NCBI RefSeq assembly: GCF_002210165.1
Contig: NZ_AQQP01000001.1
Span: forward strand, 1 to 64,000
Length of the DNA: 64,000 nucleotides
Reading direction: 5' to 3'
Source of the DNA: Phaeobacter sp. 22II1-1F12B
Lineage (GTDB): Bacteria; Pseudomonadota; Alphaproteobacteria; Rhodobacterales; Rhodobacteraceae
A program made the position numbers and the translations under genes. Shown here in pieces: positions 43,741 to 51,263 of this stretch (within the stretch, counting starts at the first letter, position 1; each line of letters opens with the position of its first letter). The notes beneath the pieces are model-generated. The model ran no database searches, was not told the DNA's origin, and saw nothing but the letters and a program-made list of their open reading frames with translations.

Positions 43741-44217
43741 ATGAGGATCACGGTTCTGATTCCGTCTGCGCTCGCGCTCTGCGCGACCGCGGCGGTGGCT
43801 GAGACAGTGCTGCCTGCGAACATCGAGTTCAACGAGGGAGCGATCGAAACCCCGCTCACAGATGCGCCGGGCGATCCGGCACGCGGCAGGGAGATCATGA
43901 TATCGCGTGGCAAGGGCAACTGCGTCGCCTGCCATGATGTGGCGGCGCTGAAAGACGCACCGTTTCATGGCGAAGTGGGCCCGCCGCTCGACTTTGTTGG
44001 CGAGTACCGCAGCGCGGCCGAGCTGCGCGGGATCGTGGCCAACGCGAAACAGACCTTTGAAGGGACGGTGATGCCGGCCTTTTACAAAACCACCGGCTTT
44101 GTCCGGCCCGGCGATGCCTACACGGGCAAGGCCGCACCGGCCGACCTGCCGCCTATCCTGACGGCGCAGGAGATCGAGGACGTCGTCGCCTTTCTCCAGA
44201 CGCTGAAGGAGGGATGA
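43741..44217 (+). CDS. soxX: SoxX, monoheme c-type cytochrome of the SoxXA complex
   Basis: 158 aa. Signal peptide ending AVA (about residue 20). One heme site CVACH at residues 61-65; a likely distal Met ligand in GTVMPAFYK. SoxX pairs with SoxA to load thiosulfate onto SoxY. AGGAGA precedes the ATG. soxY follows after 22 bp. Confidence 0.95.
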   Translation: MRITVLIPSALALCATAAVAETVLPANIEFNEGAIETPLTDAPGDPARGREIMISRGKGNCVACHDVAALKDAPFHGEVGPPLDFVGEYRSAAELRGIVANAKQTFEGTVMPAFYKTTGFVRPGDAYTGKAAPADLPPILTAQEIEDVVAFLQTLKEG

Positions 44218-44239
44218 CCCGCATGATGAGGAGAGTGCA

Positions 44240-44659
44240 ATGCAACTGACGAGACGCGAAACCCTGGCCCTTGGGCTTGGCGCCGCAGCCATGACATTCC
44301 TGCCGTTCCGCGTGAGCGCGGCGGCGACGGACGATCTGATCGCGGAATTTACCGGCGGAGCGGATCTGGCAGAGGGTGGGGTCGACCTGACCGCGCCAGA
44401 GATCGCGGAAAACGGCAACACGGTTCCAATCGATGTCAGCGCCCCCGGCGCCACGGCCATCATGGTTCTGGCAACGGGTAACCCCACCCCGCCGGTCGCG
44501 ACCTTCAATTTTGGTCCGCTTGCCTCTGAACAGCGTGCCTCGACCCGTATCCGGCTGGCCGGAACGCAGGACGTGGTGGCGGTGGCGAAACTTGCCGACG
44601 GCAGTTTCGCCAAGGCATCGAAGACCGTGAAGGTCACCATTGGCGGCTGCGGCGGCTGA
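44240..44659 (+). CDS. soxY: SoxY, sulfur-carrier protein
   Basis: 139 aa. Twin-arginine signal (LTRRETLALGLG) and the diagnostic C-terminus GGCGG, with C137 as the covalent sulfur carrier. It is folded in the cytoplasm, probably exported with SoxZ, and carries the substrate from SoxXA to SoxB and SoxCD. The swinging-arm sequence is intact. soxZ starts 16 bp after the stop. Confidence 0.96.
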   Translation: MQLTRRETLALGLGAAAMTFLPFRVSAAATDDLIAEFTGGADLAEGGVDLTAPEIAENGNTVPIDVSAPGATAIMVLATGNPTPPVATFNFGPLASEQRASTRIRLAGTQDVVAVAKLADGSFAKASKTVKVTIGGCGG

Positions 44660-44675
44660 GAGAGGAGCACAAGAG

Positions 44676-45005
44676 ATGGCAGAAGGTGTAAAAGCCCGCG
44701 TGAAAGTACCGAAATCGGCGGCAGCAGGCGAGGATATCGTCATCAAGACGCTGATCAGCCACCCGATGGAGAGCGGCCAGCGGAAAGACAGCGACGGCAA
44801 CAAGATACCGCGCTCGATCATCAACCGCTTTACCTGCGACTTCAACGGCCAGAACGTGATCGACGTCACGCTGGAACCAGCGATCTCGACCAACCCGTAT
44901 TTCGAATTCGTGGCCAAGGTGCCCGAAGCCGGGGAATTCAAATTCACCTGGTACGACGATGACGGCTCTGTCTACGAGGAAAGCAAGGCGGTCGAGATCG
45001 GCTGA
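44676..45005 (+). CDS. soxZ: SoxZ, partner of SoxY
   Basis: 109 aa from the ATG at 44676, preceded by AGAGGAG. An immunoglobulin-like beta protein with the family blocks RVKVPKSAAAGEDI, ISHPMESGQRKD and FKFTWYDDDGS. It has no signal peptide, as expected for a partner carried out with the Tat-exported SoxY. It forms the SoxYZ heterodimer. The frame is open to 44640 inside soxY, without support. Confidence 0.95.
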   Translation: MAEGVKARVKVPKSAAAGEDIVIKTLISHPMESGQRKDSDGNKIPRSIINRFTCDFNGQNVIDVTLEPAISTNPYFEFVAKVPEAGEFKFTWYDDDGSVYEESKAVEIG

Positions 45006-45058
45006 ACGCGCCACCTGCTCCGGACCAGTCCGGGGCAGGCAGCTTTGGGAGGAGTGAC

Positions 45059-45913
45059 ATGAAGTACAAACCGATGACGGCCATTGCCGTCACGCTCGCG
45101 GCGATTGGGACTGCCGCCTTTGCGGACGCCGATGACCATCAACTTGTCATCAATGGCGAGACCGAGATCGTTACCGAAGCGGCCGCGCCGGATCACATGG
45201 AAAATATCGATACGATCTATTCCGGCTGGCGTTTCCGGTCGGAAGAGACGCAGGCGCTGGAAGCGGATGATTTCGACAATCCCGGCATGATCGCCGTCGA
45301 TCAGGCCATGGATAGCTGGTCGACTGTCGAGGGCGACAAGAACAAGTCCTGCGCGTCCTGTCACGGTGACGACCCGGCCGAGAGCATGGCCGGCGTTCGC
45401 GCGGTCTATCCGAAATGGAATGACGATGCCGGTGAAGTCCGCACCCTTGCGATGCAGATCAATGGGTGCCGCGAAAGCCAGATGGGCGCGGAACCCTATG
45501 GCTATACCAGCGCCAAGATGACGGCGATGGAGGCCTTGATTTCCGTTCAGTCCCGGGGCCTTCCGGTGAACGTGGCCATCGACGGCCCGGCCCGGGAGAC
45601 ATGGGAAAAAGGCAAAGAGATCTATTACACCCGGTATGGCCAGCTTGAACTGAGCTGCGCGAATTGCCACGAGGAAAACTATGGCAATCACATCCGGGCA
45701 GATCACCTCAGCCAGGGCCAGATCAACGGCTTTCCAACCTACCGGCTCAAGAACACCAAGCTGAACCAGGTGCAGGCTCGTTTCAAAGGGTGCGTCCGTG
45801 ACACCCGCGCCGAGACCTTTAACCCCGGCAGCCCCGAGTTCATCGCGCTTGAGCTTTACGTCGCCTCGCGCGGCAATGGGCTTTCGGTGTCCGCACCCTC
45901 GGTCCGGAACTGA
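45059..45913 (+). CDS. soxA: SoxA, diheme c-type cytochrome of SoxXA
   Basis: 284 aa. Signal peptide to about residue 22. Two heme motifs, CASCH (98-102) and CANCH (200-204), so it is the diheme form; C137 may pair in a disulfide. The active-site Cys is C245 in RFKGCVRDTRAE, the site of the cysteine persulfide ligand. With SoxX it oxidatively couples thiosulfate to SoxY. GGGAGGAG precedes the ATG. soxB follows after an operator-bearing gap. Confidence 0.95.
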   Translation: MKYKPMTAIAVTLAAIGTAAFADADDHQLVINGETEIVTEAAAPDHMENIDTIYSGWRFRSEETQALEADDFDNPGMIAVDQAMDSWSTVEGDKNKSCASCHGDDPAESMAGVRAVYPKWNDDAGEVRTLAMQINGCRESQMGAEPYGYTSAKMTAMEALISVQSRGLPVNVAIDGPARETWEKGKEIYYTRYGQLELSCANCHEENYGNHIRADHLSQGQINGFPTYRLKNTKLNQVQARFKGCVRDTRAETFNPGSPEFIALELYVASRGNGLSVSAPSVRN

Positions 45914-45960
45914 GGTAAGACCCCGCGCGGCAAATCCGGGCGGGGGTATCCACAGCAAAT

Positions 45961-45980
45961 ACATTCATAGTAATGAATGT
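45961..45980. promoter_or_regulatory. SoxR operator upstream of soxB
   Basis: ACATTCAT-AGTA-ATGAATGT is a perfect 8-4-8 palindrome that contains ATTC-N8-GAAT (45963-45978), 29 bp before the soxB ATG. It is the strongest of the three sites and implies a SoxR-controlled internal promoter. Confidence 0.72.
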
Positions 45981-46009
45981 TTATATGTGAACCGAAGAAG
46001 GCAGCACAC

Positions 46010-47707
46010 ATGATCTCTCGACGCGATTTCCTGCAGGTTTCCATGGCCGCAGCGTCCTTGACCGGCGCCTCGGGCTTTGGATCATGGGCGCGGCTGGCGG
46101 CTCAGCAACGCCTGACGCAGGACCAACTGTTGGAATTCGAAACCTTCGGAAATGTCTCGCTCATCCACATCACCGATATTCACGCGCAACTGAAACCGAT
46201 CTTGTTTCGCGAACCGTCTGTCAACATCGGTGTCGGTCCGAACAAGGGAGAGGTGCCGCATGTCACCGGTGCCGATTTCCGCCGTCTCTATGGAATAGAG
46301 GACGGCAGCCCGTCGCATTACGCCTTGTCCTCGGGAGACTTTTCAGCGCTGGCGCAGGCATATGGCAAGGTTGGCGGGCTGGACCGGGTTGCAACCGTGG
46401 TCAAGGCGATCCGCGCCGCGCGGCCCGACGCGCTTTTGCTGGATGGCGGCGACACATGGCACGGGTCTTATACCTGCTACCAAACTCAGGCGCAGGACAT
46501 GTTCAACGTCATGGCCGCCCTGAAACCCGATGCGATGACCTTTCACTGGGAATTCACCCTTGGATCGGACCGCGTGGCCGAGCTTGTCGAGGCGTTGCCC
46601 TTTGCCGCGCTGGGACAGAACATCTTTGACGCGGAGTGGGACGAACCGGCGGAACTGTTCCCGCCTTACAAGTTCTTCGAGAGTGGTGGTGTCAGGATCG
46701 CTGTCATCGGACAGGCGTTCCCCTACATGCCGATCGCCAACCCCGGCTGGATGTTCCCCGAGTATTCTTTCGGCATCCGGGACCAGCATATGCAAGAAAT
46801 GGTAGACGAGGTGCGCGAACAGGGGGCCGAGCTGGTGGTCTGCCTGTCGCATAATGGTTTCGACGTGGACAAGAAAATGGCCTCGGTCGTGACAGGTATC
46901 GACGTGATCCTTTCGGGCCATACCCATGACGCGTTGCCCGAGCCTGTTCTGGTGGGCGACACGATCATCATCGCGTCGGGGTCGAACGGGAAATTCGTAA
47001 GCCGTGTCGATCTGGATGTACGGGACGGTCAGATGATGGGCTTCCGTCACAAGCTGATTCCGATCTTTTCGGACGTGATCAAACCCGATGCCGAGATGAC
47101 CGCGCTGATCGACGGTGAGCGCGCGCCATTCAAGGCTGAACTGGAGGAAGTGATCGGTACGACCGACTCGCTTTTGTACCGGCGCGGCAATTTCAACGGC
47201 TCCTGGGATGATCTGATTTGCGATGCACTCCTGTCCGAGCGGGACGCGGAAATCGCGCTGAGTCCCGGTGTGCGCTGGGGGCCGAGCCTGACGCCCGGGT
47301 CCGAGATCACAAGGGAAGATATCTGGAACGTCACCTCGATGAGCTACCCCGAGGCCTACCGCACCGAAATGACCGGCGAGTTTCTGAAAGTCGTGCTCGA
47401 GGATGTGGCCGACAACATTTTTAACCCCGATCCCTATTACCAGCAGGGCGGTGACATGGTGAGAACCGGCGGCCTTGGCTACCGTATCGACATCTCCAAG
47501 CCGCAGGGTGAGCGGATTTCAGAGATGACGCTGCTGAAAACCGGTGAAAAGATCGACCCCGCCCGTAGCTATCAGGTCGCCGGATGGGCAAGCGTGAATG
47601 AGGGCACGGAAGGTCCGCCGATCTGGGACGTGGTCGAAGCGCATATCCGCAAACTGGGGACGGTGAGCACCACCACCCGCGAAACCGTCGAAGTGGTGGG
47701 GCTCTAG
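46010..47707 (+). CDS. soxB: SoxB, thiosulfohydrolase
   Basis: 565 aa from the ATG at 46010. Twin-arginine signal (ISRRDFLQVSMAAASL). Di-manganese site motifs: HITDIHAQ, LDGGDTWHGS, CLSHNGF and SGHTHD, all intact, in a 5'-nucleotidase-like fold. It hydrolyses the terminal sulfone from SoxY-bound thiosulfate to give sulfate. The frame extends 11 codons upstream, but that segment overlaps the operator and lacks a ribosome site. A possible site GAAGAAGG precedes 46010. Confidence 0.96.
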   Translation: MISRRDFLQVSMAAASLTGASGFGSWARLAAQQRLTQDQLLEFETFGNVSLIHITDIHAQLKPILFREPSVNIGVGPNKGEVPHVTGADFRRLYGIEDGSPSHYALSSGDFSALAQAYGKVGGLDRVATVVKAIRAARPDALLLDGGDTWHGSYTCYQTQAQDMFNVMAALKPDAMTFHWEFTLGSDRVAELVEALPFAALGQNIFDAEWDEPAELFPPYKFFESGGVRIAVIGQAFPYMPIANPGWMFPEYSFGIRDQHMQEMVDEVREQGAELVVCLSHNGFDVDKKMASVVTGIDVILSGHTHDALPEPVLVGDTIIIASGSNGKFVSRVDLDVRDGQMMGFRHKLIPIFSDVIKPDAEMTALIDGERAPFKAELEEVIGTTDSLLYRRGNFNGSWDDLICDALLSERDAEIALSPGVRWGPSLTPGSEITREDIWNVTSMSYPEAYRTEMTGEFLKVVLEDVADNIFNPDPYYQQGGDMVRTGGLGYRIDISKPQGERISEMTLLKTGEKIDPARSYQVAGWASVNEGTEGPPIWDVVEAHIRKLGTVSTTTRETVEVVGL

Positions 47708-47732
47708 CCCCGCCGACCGAAGAGGAAGAACC

Positions 47733-49013
47733 ATGAGCGAAGAGAACAGAACAGGCCCCTCGCGCCGACAGTTCCTGACAAGCGCCGCGGCGCTTGGCGC
47801 AGGGAGCGTTGCCGCGAGCATGGCCCGGGCCCAGACGCCCGACCCGCTGATCACAGAAGTCCAGCCATGGGCGCAACAGTTTGGCGATGGCGTCGATGCC
47901 ACCCCCTATGGTCTGCCGATCCGGTTCGAGGACGATGTCATCCGGCGCAATGTGCCGTGGCTGACGGCGGACGTGACGAGTTCGATCAACTTCACGCCGA
48001 TCCATGCGCTGGACGGAACGATTACGCCGCAGGGCTGCGCCTTTGAGCGGCACCATTCGGGCGCCATCGAACTTGCCAAACCGGACTACCGGCTGATGGT
48101 GAACGGCCTTGTCGACCGGGAACTGATCTTTACCTACGAAGATCTCGAACGTTTCCCGCGCGAAAACCACGTCTATTTCTGCGAATGCGCCGCGAATACC
48201 GGCATGGAATGGGCGGGGGCGCAGCTGAACGGGGCGCAGTTCACCCATGGGATGATCCATAACATGGAATATTCGGGGGTGCCGCTGCGGACGATCCTGA
48301 ATGAGGCCGGGCTAAGTGCGGCGGGCGACCTGAAAGACAAGTGGGTCTATGTCGAGGGGGCCGATGCGTCTTCCAATGGACGCTCGATCCCGATGGAAAA
48401 GGCGCTGGACGATGTGCTTGTGGCCTTCAAGGCGAATGGTGAGGCGCTGCGTAAGGAACATGGTTATCCTGTCCGGCTTGTCGTGCCGGGCTGGGAAGGC
48501 AACATGTGGGTCAAATGGCTACGCCGGATCGAGGTAAGCGACAGTCCCGTGGAAAGCCGCGAAGAAACTTCGAAATACACCGATACGCTGGCCGATGGCA
48601 CAGCCCGCAAGTGGACATGGGTGATGGACGCGAAATCCGTCGTCACCTCCCCCTCCCCCCAATCGCCGATCATGCATGGGCCGGGGCCGCTGGTCATTAC
48701 CGGGCTCGCGTGGAGCGGTCACGGCAAGATCGCGCGGGTCGATGTATCCAAGGACGGCGGCATGACGTGGGAGACCGCAAGGCTGGCCGGTGAACCCGGC
48801 AACCGGGCGCTGACCCGGTTCTACCTCGATACGGAATGGAACGGAGAAGAGATGTTCCTCCAATCCCGCGCCATGGATGAAACCGGCTATGTCCAGCCGA
48901 CAAAGACACAGCTGCGCGAGGTGCGCGGGCTGAACTCGATCTATCACAACAACTGCATCCAGACCTGGTGGGTGAAACCGAGCGGGGAGGCAGAGAATGT
49001 CGAAGTTTCCTGA
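47733..49013 (+). CDS. soxC: SoxC, molybdenum-cofactor subunit of sulfane dehydrogenase
   Basis: 426 aa. Twin-arginine signal (SRRQFLTSAAALGAG). Sulfite-oxidase-type molybdopterin domain with the cysteine-bearing YFCECAANTG motif (about residue 150) and the C-terminal dimerisation domain. There is no heme domain, as usual for SoxC. With SoxD it oxidises the sulfane sulfur left on SoxY, so thiosulfate should go fully to sulfate without stored sulfur globules. AGAGGAAG precedes the ATG. soxD overlaps its end by 17 bp. Confidence 0.95.
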   Translation: MSEENRTGPSRRQFLTSAAALGAGSVAASMARAQTPDPLITEVQPWAQQFGDGVDATPYGLPIRFEDDVIRRNVPWLTADVTSSINFTPIHALDGTITPQGCAFERHHSGAIELAKPDYRLMVNGLVDRELIFTYEDLERFPRENHVYFCECAANTGMEWAGAQLNGAQFTHGMIHNMEYSGVPLRTILNEAGLSAAGDLKDKWVYVEGADASSNGRSIPMEKALDDVLVAFKANGEALRKEHGYPVRLVVPGWEGNMWVKWLRRIEVSDSPVESREETSKYTDTLADGTARKWTWVMDAKSVVTSPSPQSPIMHGPGPLVITGLAWSGHGKIARVDVSKDGGMTWETARLAGEPGNRALTRFYLDTEWNGEEMFLQSRAMDETGYVQPTKTQLREVRGLNSIYHNNCIQTWWVKPSGEAENVEVS

Positions 49014-50142
49014 TTTTGGCGTGGCCGTCGGGCTGGGGACCATTGGCCTGCTTGGCATGGCCTACATGGGTGTATCTGATGTACATCTGAACAGTGCGGA
49101 AACGGCAGCTTTCCGGGATGCATCAAGCGGCTGGTTCATTTCCGCCGCACGCGCCGACGAAGCGGCCGGGGCGCGCCTTGGCCTTGGGCGTCCCGCTTTG
49201 CCCGAGGAACTGGCGGCCTGGAACGTCGATGTGCATCCGGATGGCAGCGGCCTGCCCGAAGGGTCGGGATCAGTCGAAGACGGCGAAGTCCTATTTTCTG
49301 AGAATTGTGCTGTTTGCCACGGCGAATTTGCCGAAGGTATCGACAACTGGCCGGCACTGGCCGGGGGCGAAGGCACGCTGGCGGATGACGACCCGGTCAA
49401 GACGGTGGGCAGTTACTGGCCCTACCTGTCGACGGCATGGGACTATGTGCACCGCTCAATGCCCTATGGGAACGCCCAGACGCTTTCCAACGACGATGTC
49501 TATGCGATCGTCGCCTATATCCTCTATTCCAACTACCTCGTGGAAGACGACTTTGTTCTGACAAAGGACAACTTCCTTGAGGTCGAGATGCCCAATGCCG
49601 ACGGGTTCGTGATCGACGACCGGCCCGAGACTGAATATGCGAAATGGGCCGGCGAACCCTGCATGGAAAACTGCAAGGACGAGGTAAAGATCACCATGCA
49701 GGCCTCGAACCTTGACGTGACGCCCGGCGTGGAAACCGAGGTGGAAGCCACGGCAAAAGAACCGGCAGCCGATGAAACCCTCGCAGAGGTTGAAGCAGAA
49801 ACGGAAACGGTGAGCGTCGATCCCGCGTTGATCGCCGAGGGCGAAAAGGTGTTCAGGAAATGCAAGGCCTGCCATGATGTCGGCTCGGGCGCCAAGAACA
49901 AGTCAGGCCCGCAGCTTAACGGCATCGTTGGCCGGGTGATGGGATCTGCCGAAGACTTTCGGTACTCCAAGGGGTTTCAGGCCGCGCATGACGAAGGCCG
50001 CGTCTGGGACGAGGCCGCGATGGCTGAATTCCTCGCCAAGCCAAGGGCTTTCATGAAGGGCACCAAGATGTCCTTTGGCGGGCTCAAGAAAGAAGCAGAC
50101 GTGGCGGCGCTGCTCGCTTACCTTCAGCAGCACGGAGAATGA
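48997..50142 (+). CDS. soxD: SoxD, diheme c-type cytochrome subunit of sulfane dehydrogenase
   Basis: 381 aa. Uncleaved anchor or signal segment near residues 8-25. Two cytochrome c domains: CAVCH at 104-108 and CKACH at 289-293, joined by an acidic linker (about 245-275, rich in Glu/Ala/Thr). It takes electrons from SoxC and passes them to periplasmic cytochromes. The start lies inside soxC with GCGGGGAGG before it. Confidence 0.94.
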   Translation: MSKFPDFGVAVGLGTIGLLGMAYMGVSDVHLNSAETAAFRDASSGWFISAARADEAAGARLGLGRPALPEELAAWNVDVHPDGSGLPEGSGSVEDGEVLFSENCAVCHGEFAEGIDNWPALAGGEGTLADDDPVKTVGSYWPYLSTAWDYVHRSMPYGNAQTLSNDDVYAIVAYILYSNYLVEDDFVLTKDNFLEVEMPNADGFVIDDRPETEYAKWAGEPCMENCKDEVKITMQASNLDVTPGVETEVEATAKEPAADETLAEVEAETETVSVDPALIAEGEKVFRKCKACHDVGSGAKNKSGPQLNGIVGRVMGSAEDFRYSKGFQAAHDEGRVWDEAAMAEFLAKPRAFMKGTKMSFGGLKKEADVAALLAYLQQHGE

Positions 50143-50237
50143 CAACGGCATTGGCGCCTATTTGAGCGCGGTGGCCCGCCTCCCGGCCATCGCCCTTACC
50201 GGCAGGTCGCGGGGAGGATCAGCTTGGAGGACACTGC

Positions 50238-50663
50238 ATGAAACACCTGATCGCACTCCTGACGCTTTGCGCGGCGCCTGTCGTCGCGCAGGACGCTGTT
50301 ACCACACCTTTCGATGGCAGTTTTGACGATGCCACCTTTGCCGTCGAAAGCGCGATTGTCGGCAAAGGGCTCGTGGTCGACTATGTCAGCCATGTCGGCG
50401 ACATGCTGAACCGCACGGGCGCGGATGTCGGCAGCGACACCGAGATTTTCAAGGCAGCCGATGTCTTCCTGTTCTGCTCGGCCGTCGTGTCGCGCGAGGT
50501 GATGGAAGCCGACCCGATGAACATCATCCATTGCCCCTACAATATCTTCGTGGCCGAAACGGCCGATGGCGTGACGGTGGGGTATCGCAGCTATCCCGAC
50601 GGTCCGATGAAGAAGGTCGAGGCGATGCTGGAGGAGATTGTCACCGAGGCCACCGGCCAGTGA
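50238..50663 (+). CDS. Periplasmic DUF302-family protein of the sox cluster
   Basis: 141 aa. Signal peptide ending PVVAQ (about residue 19). The rest is a DUF302 domain with the pattern VESAIVGKGLVV and DVFLFCSAVVSREVM and two cysteines (FLFCS, IIHCPY). DUF302 proteins occur near sulfur and redox genes, but no reaction is established. A strong ribosome site (TTGGAGGA) precedes the ATG. The DsrE-like gene follows after 46 bp. Location suggests a role in sulfur handling in the periplasm. Confidence 0.82.
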   Translation: MKHLIALLTLCAAPVVAQDAVTTPFDGSFDDATFAVESAIVGKGLVVDYVSHVGDMLNRTGADVGSDTEIFKAADVFLFCSAVVSREVMEADPMNIIHCPYNIFVAETADGVTVGYRSYPDGPMKKVEAMLEEIVTEATGQ

Positions 50664-50709
50664 CAAGAAGCGGGGAGTGGAGGCCCCGCGCAATAAGGGA
50701 GGAGAACCG

Positions 50710-51180
50710 ATGAATACGATTGTAAGGGCCGCGATGATCGCGGCATGTGCTGCTTTTGCGTCACCTACATTGGCGCAGGCGCAGTCAGCCAACGCGGCTG
50801 AATATTTCGGCGAACAGAAAGTCGTCTACCATTTCAATGGGAACGGTGGTGAGGGCAACAAGGCCTACAAGGGCGGGCTGCGGAACCTGCAGAACCACAT
50901 CAATGCCGTCGGGGCGGAGCATCTGGAAGCTGCCGTGGTCATGCATGGCAACGGTCTGGGTATGTTGTCCGAGGCGATGAACGACACGGACCTGCAGGGA
51001 GCTGTCGCCAGTCTCAAGGGTCAAGGCGTCAAGTTTCTTGTATGTGCGAATACGCTCAAGGGTCGGAACATCGATTATGAAAAGGACCTGTACGATGTCT
51101 GGGATAGCGACATCGTGCCGTCCGGGGTGGCCGAGCTCTCTCGTCTGCAACAGATGGGGTATACTTACGTGAAACCGTGA
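50710..51180 (+). CDS. Periplasmic DsrE-like protein of the sox cluster
   Basis: 156 aa from the ATG at 50710 (AGGGAGGAGAACC before it). Signal peptide ending TLAQAQ (about residue 24). DsrE/F-like fold with the conserved Cys in KFLVCANTLKGRNI (about residue 114), where cytoplasmic DsrE proteins bind persulfide. Here the protein is exported, so it may be a periplasmic sulfur carrier or sink for Sox intermediates; that is inference. It is the last gene of the sox run, followed by a bidirectional terminator. Confidence 0.85.
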   Translation: MNTIVRAAMIAACAAFASPTLAQAQSANAAEYFGEQKVVYHFNGNGGEGNKAYKGGLRNLQNHINAVGAEHLEAAVVMHGNGLGMLSEAMNDTDLQGAVASLKGQGVKFLVCANTLKGRNIDYEKDLYDVWDSDIVPSGVAELSRLQQMGYTYVKP

Positions 51181-51243
51181 TCCTATCGCATCGGCAGGTT
51201 GAACAAGCCTTTTTCGGGTAGCTCAGTCAGGGCCAAGCCCGGC

Positions 51244-51263
51244 GCGCTGGTGATTACCAGCGC
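51244..51263. terminator. Bidirectional terminator between the sox cluster and the histidine kinase
   Basis: GCGCTGGT-GATT-ACCAGCGC is a perfect 8-bp stem with a 4-nt loop between convergent genes. It ends directly before the kinase stop codon and 63 bp after the DsrE-like stop. Confidence 0.6.

Noticed and set aside
51216-51232. GGGTAGCTCAGTCAGGG, resembling the D-arm of a tRNA
   Set aside because: No T-loop (GTTCGA-type), anticodon arm or matching acceptor stem follows; the stretch leads into a terminator.
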